Assembly: GCA_002419585.1 (NCBI GenBank)
Contig: DIGJ01000018.1
Coordinates: forward strand, 1-64,000
Length of the DNA: 64,000 bases
Direction of reading: 5' to 3'
DNA from: Lachnoclostridium sp. UBA5725
Lineage (GTDB): Bacteria > Bacillota > Clostridia > Lachnospirales > Lachnospiraceae
The position numbers and the translations under genes were made by a program. Positions 26,711 through 34,861 of this stretch are shown in pieces; positions within the stretch are counted from its first letter, which is position 1; each line of letters begins with the position of its first letter. The notes below the pieces were generated by a model, which was not told the DNA's origin, did no database searches, and saw only the letters and a program-made list of their open reading frames with translations.

Positions 26711-27670
26711 TTATTCACTTTTTGTTACAATATCAAGGTTTCTCTCAAACGGAGCGTCTAGTTGGATTCCATCTCCAAATGAAACCACTGGTGCACCACT
26801 AATTGTGAACTGCACTTTACTAACCTCTGAAATCTCAGTTAAAGTATTGACCACTGAATAAATTGTTGCATTGGCTGAGACGCCTTCAACCCCTTTTAAA
26901 AAGTCACTGCTAAAATCCACATAACAAACACCATCTTTAACTGTTACCTTATTAAGTTCCGTTTTTTCTGGTACCGTTTGGAGGATTGCATTCGGATTTA
27001 CCCCTTCGATACTATTAGGGCCTTTAATCAATTGATTCAATACAAGCTGTTCGAGTGGAATCGTTCCATCGTATTTAATCTTTACTCTTGTATCCATCAA
27101 TTTTTTTCCACTTGCATCTGCAAAATAAAGGATAACGGTTGCATTTTGCTCATATTTTACTTCACCACCGGTATTATCAATAAAGTCCTCTTCTTGCATA
27201 AATCCAATCGGTAGTTCATAGCTATTGTTTAATGGCTGCCCATCTACTAAAAACTGTACATATTGAATACCTTCAATCTGACAAAATGTTTTTACGATTG
27301 CCGCCCTGCATAAAACTTCAGAAGCTCCCCTAAGATTCAAATAATTACTGTCAAAGCTAAGCGTAAGCTGTTCATTTTCCACATCCATGGAAGGTGTCAT
27401 TGTCACATAATCAGGCAATGCTTTCTTGGATGTAAGTTCAGATGGCTTTTTCTGTCTTAATGCATCCGAATACTCTTCGATTTGTTCTTCCATCGTGGTT
27501 CCAGTCGGTTCGTATGCCTCTCTTACAACCTGTGTTTCCTTATTATCTAAATAGTAAATATAATAATCCGAATTCTTTTCTAAGTTTTCTTCCTTCGTTC
27601 CAGTCTCTTTGCATCCCGTCAAAAGAATTGCTAATAAGAATAAGGATACCAATAAACGTATCTTTTTCAT
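26711..27670 (-). CDS. GerMN-domain lipoprotein
   Basis: A 319-residue predicted lipoprotein with lipobox LLTGC near residue 20. The start MKKIRLLVSL at 27670 has a good site (GGAGAAGGAG). Two GerMN domains are seen. The first region has LTLSFDSNYLNLRGASEVL. The second has VILYFADASGKKL, LVLNQLIKGPNSIEGV and CYVDFSSDFLKGVEG. GerM-type proteins act in spore formation or germination, and similar domains (LpqB-type) accompany two-component sensors. Its place directly after a histidine kinase suggests a sensor accessory role on the cell surface (inference). Confidence 0.85.
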   Translation of the reverse strand: MKKIRLLVSLFLLAILLTGCKETGTKEENLEKNSDYYIYYLDNKETQVVREAYEPTGTTMEEQIEEYSDALRQKKPSELTSKKALPDYVTMTPSMDVENEQLTLSFDSNYLNLRGASEVLCRAAIVKTFCQIEGIQYVQFLVDGQPLNNSYELPIGFMQEEDFIDNTGGEVKYEQNATVILYFADASGKKLMDTRVKIKYDGTIPLEQLVLNQLIKGPNSIEGVNPNAILQTVPEKTELNKVTVKDGVCYVDFSSDFLKGVEGVSANATIYSVVNTLTEISEVSKVQFTISGAPVVSFGDGIQLDAPFERNLDIVTKSE

Positions 27671-27687
27671 AACCAATCTCCTTCTCC

Positions 27688-29136
27688 TTACGCTATGAAA
27701 TTGAGTGGAATACGAACCGTAAAGGTCGTACCTTCATTTTCTTTACTATGAATCTTGATAGCTCCACGATGCATCAGCACTGCACTCTTGGTAATGGAAA
27801 GTCCAAGTCCCGTACCACCGGTTTCCCTTGATCTTGCCTTATCTACGCGGTAGAAACGCTCAAATACTTGATCCTGAAATTCTTCTGGAATTCCAACACC
27901 CGAATCCGCAACTGAAATATAGAAGAATTTGTGATCTGCATTTAAAGAAACACGCACCCATCCATCGTCGAAATTGTATTTTATAGCATTTTCAATCAGA
28001 TTACTAAGAGCTAAAGACATCTTCACTTCATCCACATCTGCCATTACCGGGCGAAAACTCTCGTACACAAGTTCAATATTTCGCTTTTCTGCAATCGGAC
28101 GTAAGCGTTTTAGTATCTGCTCTAATAAATCGTTGACATTGATCTGCGATATATTTAATTCTCCTGAAGTCTTATCCAGTTTTACTAAAGATAGTAAATC
28201 ATTGATTATTTTATCTTCGCGTTCAATTTCTTCCGCAATATCCACCATGAATTCCCGATAAAGTTCTGCTGGAACACCCTCTTGTGAAAGCAAGGAATCC
28301 GATAAAACTTTCATTGAAGTAATCGGAGTCTTGAGCTCATGCGACACATTGGATACAAATTCCTGTCTGGATTTTTCCAGTGTCTGAAGTCTCGTTAAAA
28401 GATGATTAAAAGAATCGGCAATCTTTTGCACTTCTTTGTAACCACGAATCGAAACTTTTTCTTCCAGATATCCATCTGTTGCATGATCTATCGCACTCGT
28501 CATTTTCGCAAGTGGCTTAGATACAATAACAGAGTATAGATAAGAAAACAACATGACCACAATAAAGATAACGATATATAGAACATTCATCTTCTGTTTA
28601 ATAACATCATATACGGCAAATACATTTTTTGTTGAAAAACTCATGATAATGATACCCATATTATCTTTTGTTTTATTATTAACAATTGGGTTTACAAGTT
28701 CCACATACTCATTTTCATTATCCACGTATTTGCTGGCAGTTCCTCTGGAACACGAAATTACCTGTTCTGATATAATCGTCTTTCCTTCTTCCAGTCCATA
28801 CGTATCTTTTAAAATATTTAAATTGTTATCCACGATAACGATTCTTCCATGATATCCTTCAGCAACCTGCATAATCTCCGCATTCACATCCGTGATGTCT
28901 TTTACATCATTTCCAGAAAAATACCCAGAAGAAATCAATAAATTCGATATAATTCCACTTCTTTCCTGAAGCTCGGTGACTCGGTTTGAAATTGCCTCGT
29001 TTTGATATGTATTTAGGAGCACAATCGAAAATACATAAACTGGCAACACCCCAAGAACAAGCATGACAACAAATATTTGAAGGCGCATGCTTTGAAAGAA
29101 TACAACTATTTTGTTATTTCTGGAAATAATAACCAA
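27688..29136 (-). CDS. Sensor histidine kinase (HAMP, HisKA, HATPase)
   Basis: A kinase of about 480 residues. Two transmembrane segments (IFVVMLVLGVLPVYVFSIVL and VLYIVIFIVVMLFSYLYSVI) flank an extracellular sensor domain. A HAMP linker follows. The H box is FVSNVSHELKTPITSMK; the N box NLIENAIKYN, G1 DSGVGIPEEF and G2 GGTGLGLSI are intact. The start is uncertain: the frame is open to 29184, inside the response regulator gene. A TTG at 29136 and an ATG at 29088 are alternatives, and GGGGAG lies just before the TTG. It overlaps its regulator by about 20 nt. The WalK/PhoR-like layout suggests envelope or phosphate sensing, not proven. Confidence 0.9.
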   Translation of the reverse strand: MVIISRNNKIVVFFQSMRLQIFVVMLVLGVLPVYVFSIVLLNTYQNEAISNRVTELQERSGIISNLLISSGYFSGNDVKDITDVNAEIMQVAEGYHGRIVIVDNNLNILKDTYGLEEGKTIISEQVISCSRGTASKYVDNENEYVELVNPIVNNKTKDNMGIIIMSFSTKNVFAVYDVIKQKMNVLYIVIFIVVMLFSYLYSVIVSKPLAKMTSAIDHATDGYLEEKVSIRGYKEVQKIADSFNHLLTRLQTLEKSRQEFVSNVSHELKTPITSMKVLSDSLLSQEGVPAELYREFMVDIAEEIEREDKIINDLLSLVKLDKTSGELNISQINVNDLLEQILKRLRPIAEKRNIELVYESFRPVMADVDEVKMSLALSNLIENAIKYNFDDGWVRVSLNADHKFFYISVADSGVGIPEEFQDQVFERFYRVDKARSRETGGTGLGLSITKSAVLMHRGAIKIHSKENEGTTFTVRIPLNFIA

Positions 29137-29803
29137 CTCCCCATTTCGTATGTATATAATTTGGTTCGCTTGGATTGCTTTCAATCTTTTCTCTCAAGCG
29201 ACGAATGTGTACGTCTACGGTTCTGACATCACCTGGATAGTCATATCCCCATACTAAATTAAGCAAATTTTCCCGGCTGTATACTTTATTGGAATTGAAC
29301 ATCAAAAGTTCCAGCAAATCAAACTCCTTTGCTGTCAAGTTCACTTCTTTATCAAGAATAAAAACGCGTCGACTCTCACAATCTACCTTGAGTTCACCCA
29401 CTTCTACCGTCTTGGACGGCTCGGCTTTTACCTGTTTACTTCCGGTACGGCGCATGATTGCTTTAATTCTTGCCTTCACTTCTAAAATATTAAATGGTTT
29501 CGTGATGTAGTCATCTGCTCCATACTCAAGTCCTAGTATTTTATCCATATCATCACCCTTGGCAGTCAGCATGATAACCGGCACATCAGAAAACTCGCGA
29601 ATCTGTTGGCATACTTCAAATCCCGTAAGCTTTGGAAGCATGACATCTAAAAGAATGACATCGTACTCCTTTTGCTTTGCCATCTCCAATGCTTCTTCTC
29701 CATCATAGGCACAATCTACTTCCATTCCGTCTTGCTCTAAGCTAAATCGGATTCCTTTTACTATTAATTTTTCATCATCTACAACAAGTACTCTCTTCGC
29801 CAC
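29114..29803 (-). CDS. OmpR/PhoB-family response regulator
   Basis: A 229-residue regulator. The receiver domain has VLVVDDEK, phospho-acceptor VILLDVMLPKL, VIMLTAKGDD and YITKPF. The C-terminal winged helix ends VRTVDVHIRRLREKIE and HTKWGVGYYF. The start is GTG 29803 after AGGAGG. It pairs with the downstream kinase, which it overlaps. Located between comEA and comEC, it may be co-transcribed with competence genes; regulatory targets cannot be deduced from the window. Confidence 0.95.
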   Translation of the reverse strand: MAKRVLVVDDEKLIVKGIRFSLEQDGMEVDCAYDGEEALEMAKQKEYDVILLDVMLPKLTGFEVCQQIREFSDVPVIMLTAKGDDMDKILGLEYGADDYITKPFNILEVKARIKAIMRRTGSKQVKAEPSKTVEVGELKVDCESRRVFILDKEVNLTAKEFDLLELLMFNSNKVYSRENLLNLVWGYDYPGDVRTVDVHIRRLREKIESNPSEPNYIHTKWGVGYYFQK

Positions 29804-29826
29804 AGATTCCTCCTGCCTTTCTACCC

Positions 29827-30444
29827 CTATATTTTAATAAAATCTTTTACTTTTTTAAATACGCCCTCTTTGATTCCATCAATCTTCATAATATCTTCGA
29901 TTGACTCAAACCGTGCTGTCTGCTCCCGATACGTAATAATCCATTCTGCTTTTAACTTTCCAATTCCCGGTAACGTCATAAGTTCTTCTTTTGTTGCAGT
30001 ATTGATATTCACCCGCCCATCGGATGCTTCATCCGAGCTTTCATGCGTTTCCTTTGCCGCTTTTTTTGCTTCTTTTTTTGTCATGATATAAATCTTTTCG
30101 CCATCCGTTAAACATGCCGCTAAATTCACATCATTCAAATCTGCATCTTTACAAAATCCTCCGCACAGATCCATCAAATCATCTAACCTGTCATCCTCTG
30201 AAACTTCATATACTCCAGGTGAGACTACTGCTCCACAAATATAAACTTTCATTTTCTGTTCTTCATTTGGTTCTTCCTTTATATCTTCGTTTGGTTTCGA
30301 TGTGCTTTCAGAAAATGCAGTATCCATTTCTATTACGTCAGCACTTTCCCAGTTATTTTTGGATTGATTTTGTGCAATAAAATATAGGATTCCGGATAAA
30401 CATAATAACAAAGCGGCTCCCAATATAATAATTTTCTTATTCAA
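29827..30444 (-). CDS. comEA: Competence protein ComEA (SLBB plus helix-hairpin-helix)
   Basis: A 205-residue membrane-anchored DNA receptor. The N-terminal segment IIILGAALLLCLSGILYFIA anchors it. An SLBB-type domain follows (MKVYICGAVVSPGVYEVSED). The C-terminal double helix-hairpin-helix DNA-binding region reads VNINTATKEELMTLPGIGKLK, broken here as VNINTATKEELM then TLPGIGKLKA. The start codon is TTG 30444, 8 nt after AAGGAG. With comEC it forms the uptake apparatus; other competence genes are outside the window. Confidence 0.9.
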   Translation of the reverse strand: MNKKIIILGAALLLCLSGILYFIAQNQSKNNWESADVIEMDTAFSESTSKPNEDIKEEPNEEQKMKVYICGAVVSPGVYEVSEDDRLDDLMDLCGGFCKDADLNDVNLAACLTDGEKIYIMTKKEAKKAAKETHESSDEASDGRVNINTATKEELMTLPGIGKLKAEWIITYREQTARFESIEDIMKIDGIKEGVFKKVKDFIKI

Positions 30445-30548
30445 ATCGTTTACTCCTTTGGTATAATTTGCCCTCTATACCTAAGCTGAGTAAGATATAA
30501 GATAATTCTACACAATTAGTCCACGGTTTACAATAGGCAAATAGTAAT

Positions 30549-30986
30549 TTATTTACTCCATTTAAATGTAATAATACCTACGATAATAACTGCCATACCT
30601 ATAATTTTTCTCCATTCAAAATCTACTTTTTCCACACCAAACAGACCGAAACTTTCAATTAGGAATGCTATCACCAATTGTGCTATCAAAATAAACATAA
30701 CTGATCTGGCAGGTCCCAAACTACTTACACTTTGTATCACGGTATAAGTAATAAATGCTCCCATTACGCCACCAAGCAGCATATATTTGGGGCTGAAACG
30801 TAAAAGTGCCCCCACATTACTCTCCCTACCAGTTACAAACCATGCTATAACACATACAATCAACGCTGTAAACTGAACAAATCCCGCTGAAATCCATATG
30901 CTCGTATCTTTGGTGACTTCTGAATTAAAAACACCCTGTATGCTCATTAAAGCTCCCGAAATAAATGCAAGTATATAGCCCCACAT
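30549..30986 (-). CDS. DMT-superfamily small transporter (DUF606/YdcZ type)
   Basis: A 145-residue very hydrophobic protein with five predicted membrane helices. It begins MWGYILAFISGALMSIQGVF and contains VMGAFITYTVIQSVSSLGPA and AVIIVGIITF near the end. This is the DUF606 (YdcZ/BdaA-like) half-size member of the drug/metabolite transporter superfamily. Such proteins usually act as dimers. The substrate is unknown. A clear AAGGAGAG site precedes the ATG. It is monocistronic, and its C-terminus runs close to the comEA promoter region. Confidence 0.85.
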   Translation of the reverse strand: MWGYILAFISGALMSIQGVFNSEVTKDTSIWISAGFVQFTALIVCVIAWFVTGRESNVGALLRFSPKYMLLGGVMGAFITYTVIQSVSSLGPARSVMFILIAQLVIAFLIESFGLFGVEKVDFEWRKIIGMAVIIVGIITFKWSK

Positions 30987-31076
30987 AAAGCTCTCCTTTT
31001 TTACTCACATTATTCCCCGATTTGGACTGTCTTAATCTTTTCACAGATAGTTTTAAAATTTGAATAGTAAATTAAT

Positions 31077-31388
31077 TTACCTTGGTTGCAATCGATTAAT
31101 AAAACTTAAAATCAAAAGAACATCGCTGTCATCCAGGTTTTTCAACCCTTCCACCGCCTTATGAATTAATCCAGGATTTGTAAATTGATCATCAAAAAAT
31201 TCAGCAGGGCTTATACTAAAATATTCACAAATTCCAAACAGTTCCGTTAATGGTGGAAGTGATTTACCCGATGAAATATTGTATATATAACCTCTGCTAT
31301 GCCCTAAATCATAGCTCATTTTATATTCAGATACTCCCTTTTGTATCCTAAGCTGTGTAATTCTGTCACGAACAAATTTATCATTCAA
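31077..31388 (-). CDS. Small helix-turn-helix (XRE-like) regulator
   Basis: A 103-residue protein. The start is TTG 31388, 7 nt after GGAGGTG; a TTG five codons upstream lies inside that site. The N-terminal helix-turn-helix runs DRITQLRIQKGVSEYKMSYD, LGHSRGYIYNISSGKSLPPL and ICEYFSISPAEFF, the typical XRE layout. The C-terminus (LKNLDDSDVLLILSFINRL) is a helical tail seen in many clostridial XRE proteins. The target is unknown. It is divergent from the diguanylate cyclase gene, so it may regulate it or itself. Confidence 0.8.
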   Translation of the reverse strand: MNDKFVRDRITQLRIQKGVSEYKMSYDLGHSRGYIYNISSGKSLPPLTELFGICEYFSISPAEFFDDQFTNPGLIHKAVEGLKNLDDSDVLLILSFINRLQPR

Positions 31389-31459
31389 TATAATCACCTC
31401 CAATTTATATAATATGTAATTATATGAGATAATTAGTCAATAAATATATGTCGTTATTA

Positions 31460-31489
31460 TTGATATAGTAAAATATTGTATGTTATAAT
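31460..31489 (+). promoter_or_regulatory. Candidate sigma-A promoter toward the GGDEF gene
   Basis: TTGATA (31460-31465) and TATAAT (31484-31489) are 18 nt apart. The resulting leader is about 200 nt. The 31389-31694 gap also holds TCGAAT-ATC-ATTCGA (31531-31545) and a CATTCT/AGAATG hairpin (31652-31667). No c-di-GMP riboswitch motif is seen. Confidence 0.55.
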
Positions 31490-31694
31490 AGTTTTAAATA
31501 TGTCATATATTGTATTTATATGAAAAATCATCGAATATCATTCGACAAAACATATTTAATCATACATACCCAAGATTTTATCTATAAAACTTACAATATG
31601 AAAGCAAATGAACATCAAAAAAAAACAACTTATAATTTAATTAGGAACTACCATTCTTTTTAGAATGAGTCTTATGATAAAGGAACCGATTAAT

Positions 31695-32519
31695 ATGAAT
31701 TTTGAAAACTTAAACCAGCTGATTGCATCTCTACAGATGCTTTTAAGATTTTATTCTGTTGTCCGTATTTCAGATGGGGAAACGAAAAAAATATTATATG
31801 ACAGCGAATATTCTATGCTAGCTAACGGAATTCCTATTTCGTTCTCTGGCTGTTACGACGCTTCTTTTTCTATTAATGAGAAAGATAGTACACTATCCCC
31901 AACAATTACCATTCCAGTATCTATTGCCAAACATCTATGCTACTTGCAACTTATACAATGTGATGATGAAATCAAGTCTACACCTGTTATGCAGGAATTT
32001 ATGTTTCAACACATCCAAAAACTTCTTATTACCGACTCCCTGACTAATGTGTATAACCGTAGATATATTGATACCCAACTTCCAGTTGATTTAAACCAGG
32101 CATTTCAAAATAGCAAGCCTGTATCCTTGATATATATTGACATTGATTATTTTAAAAACATTAATGATAAATATGGTCATATAGCAGGTGATAGTCTTTT
32201 GAAAGAAGTTGCTATAATATTCCGTCATCATATTCAGAAAAGCAAAGGTTGGTTGGCTCGTTATGGAGGGGATGAATTTCTCATCTGCCTTCCTGAAATC
32301 TGCCAATCAACGGCAGTCAAAATAGCTAACAAAATACGTATTGCTGTGGAGAGTAGCGATTTTTGTGTCAATTCTCATCATATAAAAATAACATGCAGCT
32401 TAGGTATGCAAACCGTTTATAAAGAAAACGGTGTGAATACGGTTGATAACATCATAAAATTAGTTGATAAGAAATTGTATCATGCAAAAAAACATGGCAG
32501 AAATAAAATAGGATTATAA
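31695..32519 (+). CDS. Diguanylate cyclase (GGDEF domain)
   Basis: A protein of about 274 residues. The start at 31695 is chosen because AAAGGA (31678-31683) precedes it and an earlier ATG at 31665 lies inside a small hairpin. The N-terminal 125 residues are an unidentified sensor-like region (SVVRISDGETKKILYDSEYS). The C-terminal GGDEF domain has TDSLTNVYNRRYID, YIDIDYFKNINDKYGH, ARYGGDEFLICL (about residue 190) and ITCSLGMQ, so the active site is intact. The residues before RYGGDEF lack an RxxD inhibitory site, so product feedback may be absent. No membrane helix is seen. It makes cyclic di-GMP. Confidence 0.9.
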   Translation: MNFENLNQLIASLQMLLRFYSVVRISDGETKKILYDSEYSMLANGIPISFSGCYDASFSINEKDSTLSPTITIPVSIAKHLCYLQLIQCDDEIKSTPVMQEFMFQHIQKLLITDSLTNVYNRRYIDTQLPVDLNQAFQNSKPVSLIYIDIDYFKNINDKYGHIAGDSLLKEVAIIFRHHIQKSKGWLARYGGDEFLICLPEICQSTAVKIANKIRIAVESSDFCVNSHHIKITCSLGMQTVYKENGVNTVDNIIKLVDKKLYHAKKHGRNKIGL

Positions 32520-32571
32520 TTTGTTTGTATGCCATAGCCTTGACAAGACAGTTGATTTTATGATTTCACAT

Positions 32572-32614
32572 AAAAAATCCCAGGAATTCTTCATATGAAG
32601 TCTGCCTGAGATTT
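32572..32614 (-). terminator. Terminator of the argCJBD operon
   Basis: On the minus strand AAATCTCAGG pairs with CCTGGGATTT (one mismatch or G-U). The stem is extended by the inner palindrome CTTCATATGAAG and followed by a T run. It lies 28 nt past the argD stop. Confidence 0.8.
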
Positions 32615-32641
32615 GTTTAGTATCTTGCCACTTTTCGTTTT

Positions 32642-33826
32642 TTATATAAGTTTTAGAGTTTCATTCAGTATCTCTATCATTTCATCAATCTGTTCTTTTT
32701 GAATAATAAGCGGAGGTACAAAGCGAATTACATTGGGTCCTGCACTAATTACAATAACTCCTGCATCCATTGCTTTGTTAATGATATCAGCTACTGGAAT
32801 TGTAAATTCCAATCCTTGCATAAATCCTTTTCCTCTTCGTTCTTTAATAATATCGTATTTTTCTACCAAGCCATCCAGTTTGCTTTCTAGATAAGGTGTT
32901 ACCTCTTTTACATGTTCAATCATATTTTCTTGTTCAAAAAGGTCAAATACCTTGCTTACCGCTGCACAAACAAGGGGATTTCCACCATAGGTGGTTCCAT
33001 GATCTCCTGCTTGCAAAACCCCTGATACTTTACGATTCGTCAGAAAAGCTCCCACAGGAACCCCGCATCCAAGTGCCTTAGCCGTTGTCAGAACATCCGG
33101 CTCTACTCCTAGGTCCTGGAACGCATACATGCTTCCACATCGTCCCATACCACATTGAATTTCATCAAAAATTAATACGATATCTTTTTCATCACATAGC
33201 TTTCGAACTCCTTCTACAAATTCCAAAGTAGCAGGATAAATTCCGCCTTCTCCTTGTACTGGCTCAAGGATAATAGCACATGTATTATCATTTACGAAAG
33301 CTTTTACATTTTCAAGATCGTTGTAATTTGCGAACTTAACGCCTGGCATCAATGGTCCAAACGGTTCACGGTACGCTCCCTTTCCTGTTAAAGCAAGTGC
33401 ACCGGTGCTTCTACCGTGAAAAGAATGATTCATTGCGATAATCTCGTAACGATTCTTCTGTCCTTTTAAATAGGTGTATTTTCTTGCAACTTTAATTGCA
33501 CCTTCAATTGCTTCCGCTCCACTGTTTGTAAAAAACACCTTATCCATACCAGACGCTTTTATTACTTTAGCAGAAGCTTCGGCCATCGGAACTGTATAAA
33601 ATAAATTAGAGGTATGAATCAATTTATCAATCTGCTCTTTTAAAGCATCATTATACTCTTTGTTTCCATACCCAAGAGCAAACACTGCAATACCAGCTGT
33701 AAAATCCAGATACTTTTTACCGTTGATATCATAAAGGTACGTACCTTCGCCTTTTTCCAATACAATTTGAAATCGGTTGTAGGCATGAATCAGGCTCTCT
33801 TCCGCTGTTTGTATGTATTCATTCAT
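32642..33826 (-). CDS. argD: Acetylornithine aminotransferase
   Basis: A 394-residue PLP enzyme that converts N-acetylglutamate semialdehyde to N-acetylornithine. The start MNEYIQTAEESL at 33826 follows TAGGAGGGG. Motifs include LDFTAGIAVFALGY, FFTNSGAEAIEGAIKVARKY, NHSFHGRSTGALALTGK, LIFDEIQCGMGRCG and TTAKALGCGVPVGAF with the PLP lysine. It begins 10 nt after argB, as the last gene of the arginine operon. Confidence 0.95.
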   Translation of the reverse strand: MNEYIQTAEESLIHAYNRFQIVLEKGEGTYLYDINGKKYLDFTAGIAVFALGYGNKEYNDALKEQIDKLIHTSNLFYTVPMAEASAKVIKASGMDKVFFTNSGAEAIEGAIKVARKYTYLKGQKNRYEIIAMNHSFHGRSTGALALTGKGAYREPFGPLMPGVKFANYNDLENVKAFVNDNTCAIILEPVQGEGGIYPATLEFVEGVRKLCDEKDIVLIFDEIQCGMGRCGSMYAFQDLGVEPDVLTTAKALGCGVPVGAFLTNRKVSGVLQAGDHGTTYGGNPLVCAAVSKVFDLFEQENMIEHVKEVTPYLESKLDGLVEKYDIIKERRGKGFMQGLEFTIPVADIINKAMDAGVIVISAGPNVIRFVPPLIIQKEQIDEMIEILNETLKLI

Positions 33827-33836
33827 AATGCCCCTC

Positions 33837-34730
33837 CTAATCTTCATTGGAATAACGTTTATTATCTAATATAGCAGTTCCAATACCTTTTTGCGTAAAA
33901 AATTCCAGTAACAGACAGTTTTGAATACGTCCATCTAAAATATGAACACGACTCACACCATCCTTTACCGCATCAATGCAGTTTTGCAGTTTAGGCAACA
34001 TTCCTCCACCGATATATCCTGCCTTGATATATCCATCTGCTTCACTGATTGTCATTTTTGCAATCAAAGTATTTTTATCATCTGGATCCGTATATACCCC
34101 TTCGGTATCGGTTAAAAATGCAAGTTTTTCCGCTTTAATGGCACGTGCAATTGCACAGGCTGCATCATCTGCGTTAATATTGTAGGTTTCAAAGTCATCA
34201 TCACTTCCAATTGGAGCAATGACAGGAATAAAATCATGGTCAAGTAATGTATTGATAATATCTGAATTAACCATCTTGATATCTCCAACAAATCCAATAT
34301 CTTCACCGTCAATATACTTTTTGTCTACCGTTAGGAGTCCACCATCTTTTCCGCTGATACCAACTGCCTTTACTCCTACCTTTTCGAATAGTTGGACTAA
34401 CGTTTTATTTACACGGTTTAAAACCATTTCAGCTACTTCCATTGTTTCTGCATCGGTAACGCGAAATCCATTGCAAAACTGAGCTTCTTTACCGATTTTA
34501 TTCAACCAGCTGCTTATTTCCTTTCCTCCACCATGTACAATCACTGGGCGCATTCCTACTAACTTAAGAAGAGCCACATCTCGGATCACACTTTCTTGTC
34601 TTTCTTTGCTTAACATAGCACTACCGCCATACTTAACGACAACAATTTTATTATTAAACTCTCTAATATAAGGCAATGCCTCGATCAGGGTGTGCGCTTT
34701 GGTCATAATTTGTTCCATGTATTCATCCAT
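33837..34730 (-). CDS. argB: Acetylglutamate kinase
   Basis: A 297-residue amino-acid kinase. The start at 34730 (MDEYMEQIMTKA) is chosen because AGAGGAGA precedes it; the frame is open for 31 more codons through a repeat region without a ribosome site. Motifs are VVVKYGGSAM, VIVHGGGKEIS, NADDAACAIARA and the C-terminal LDGRIQNCLLLEFFTQKGIG, the region used for arginine feedback in sensitive forms. It phosphorylates N-acetylglutamate. It follows argJ after a 131-nt gap containing a duplicated segment. Confidence 0.96.
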   Translation of the reverse strand: MDEYMEQIMTKAHTLIEALPYIREFNNKIVVVKYGGSAMLSKERQESVIRDVALLKLVGMRPVIVHGGGKEISSWLNKIGKEAQFCNGFRVTDAETMEVAEMVLNRVNKTLVQLFEKVGVKAVGISGKDGGLLTVDKKYIDGEDIGFVGDIKMVNSDIINTLLDHDFIPVIAPIGSDDDFETYNINADDAACAIARAIKAEKLAFLTDTEGVYTDPDDKNTLIAKMTISEADGYIKAGYIGGGMLPKLQNCIDAVKDGVSRVHILDGRIQNCLLLEFFTQKGIGTAILDNKRYSNED

Positions 34731-34734
34731 ATTT

Positions 34735-34860
34735 TCTCCTCTTTTCTGCGCTGTTCTTTGCGCATATAAAGTTTGTGTGCACAGCGCATACACAAACTTG
34801 CTGAGTGAATGTTTTTCTTTCACTCTATCTCCTCTTTTCTGCGCTGCTCTTTGCGCATAT
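34735..34860 (-). repeat. 33-bp direct repeat flanking a hairpin between argJ and argB
   Basis: The segments 34735-34767 and 34828-34860 are identical except for one base, at a 93-nt period. Between them AAGTTTGTGT / ACACAAACTT forms a 10-bp hairpin. On the coding (minus) strand each repeat reads ATGCGCAAAGA and ends AAAAGAGGAG, so each carries a ribosome-site-like AGAGGAG and a short Arg-rich ORF start (MRKEQRRKEE). The upstream copy encodes a 12-residue ORF, 34858-34820. The downstream copy supplies the argB ribosome site. Confidence 0.75.
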
Positions 34861-34861
34861 C

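Noticed and set aside
31490..31694. Possible c-di-GMP riboswitch in the leader of the GGDEF gene
   Set aside because: The conserved GEMM core motifs are not visible; only short AT-rich hairpins are present.
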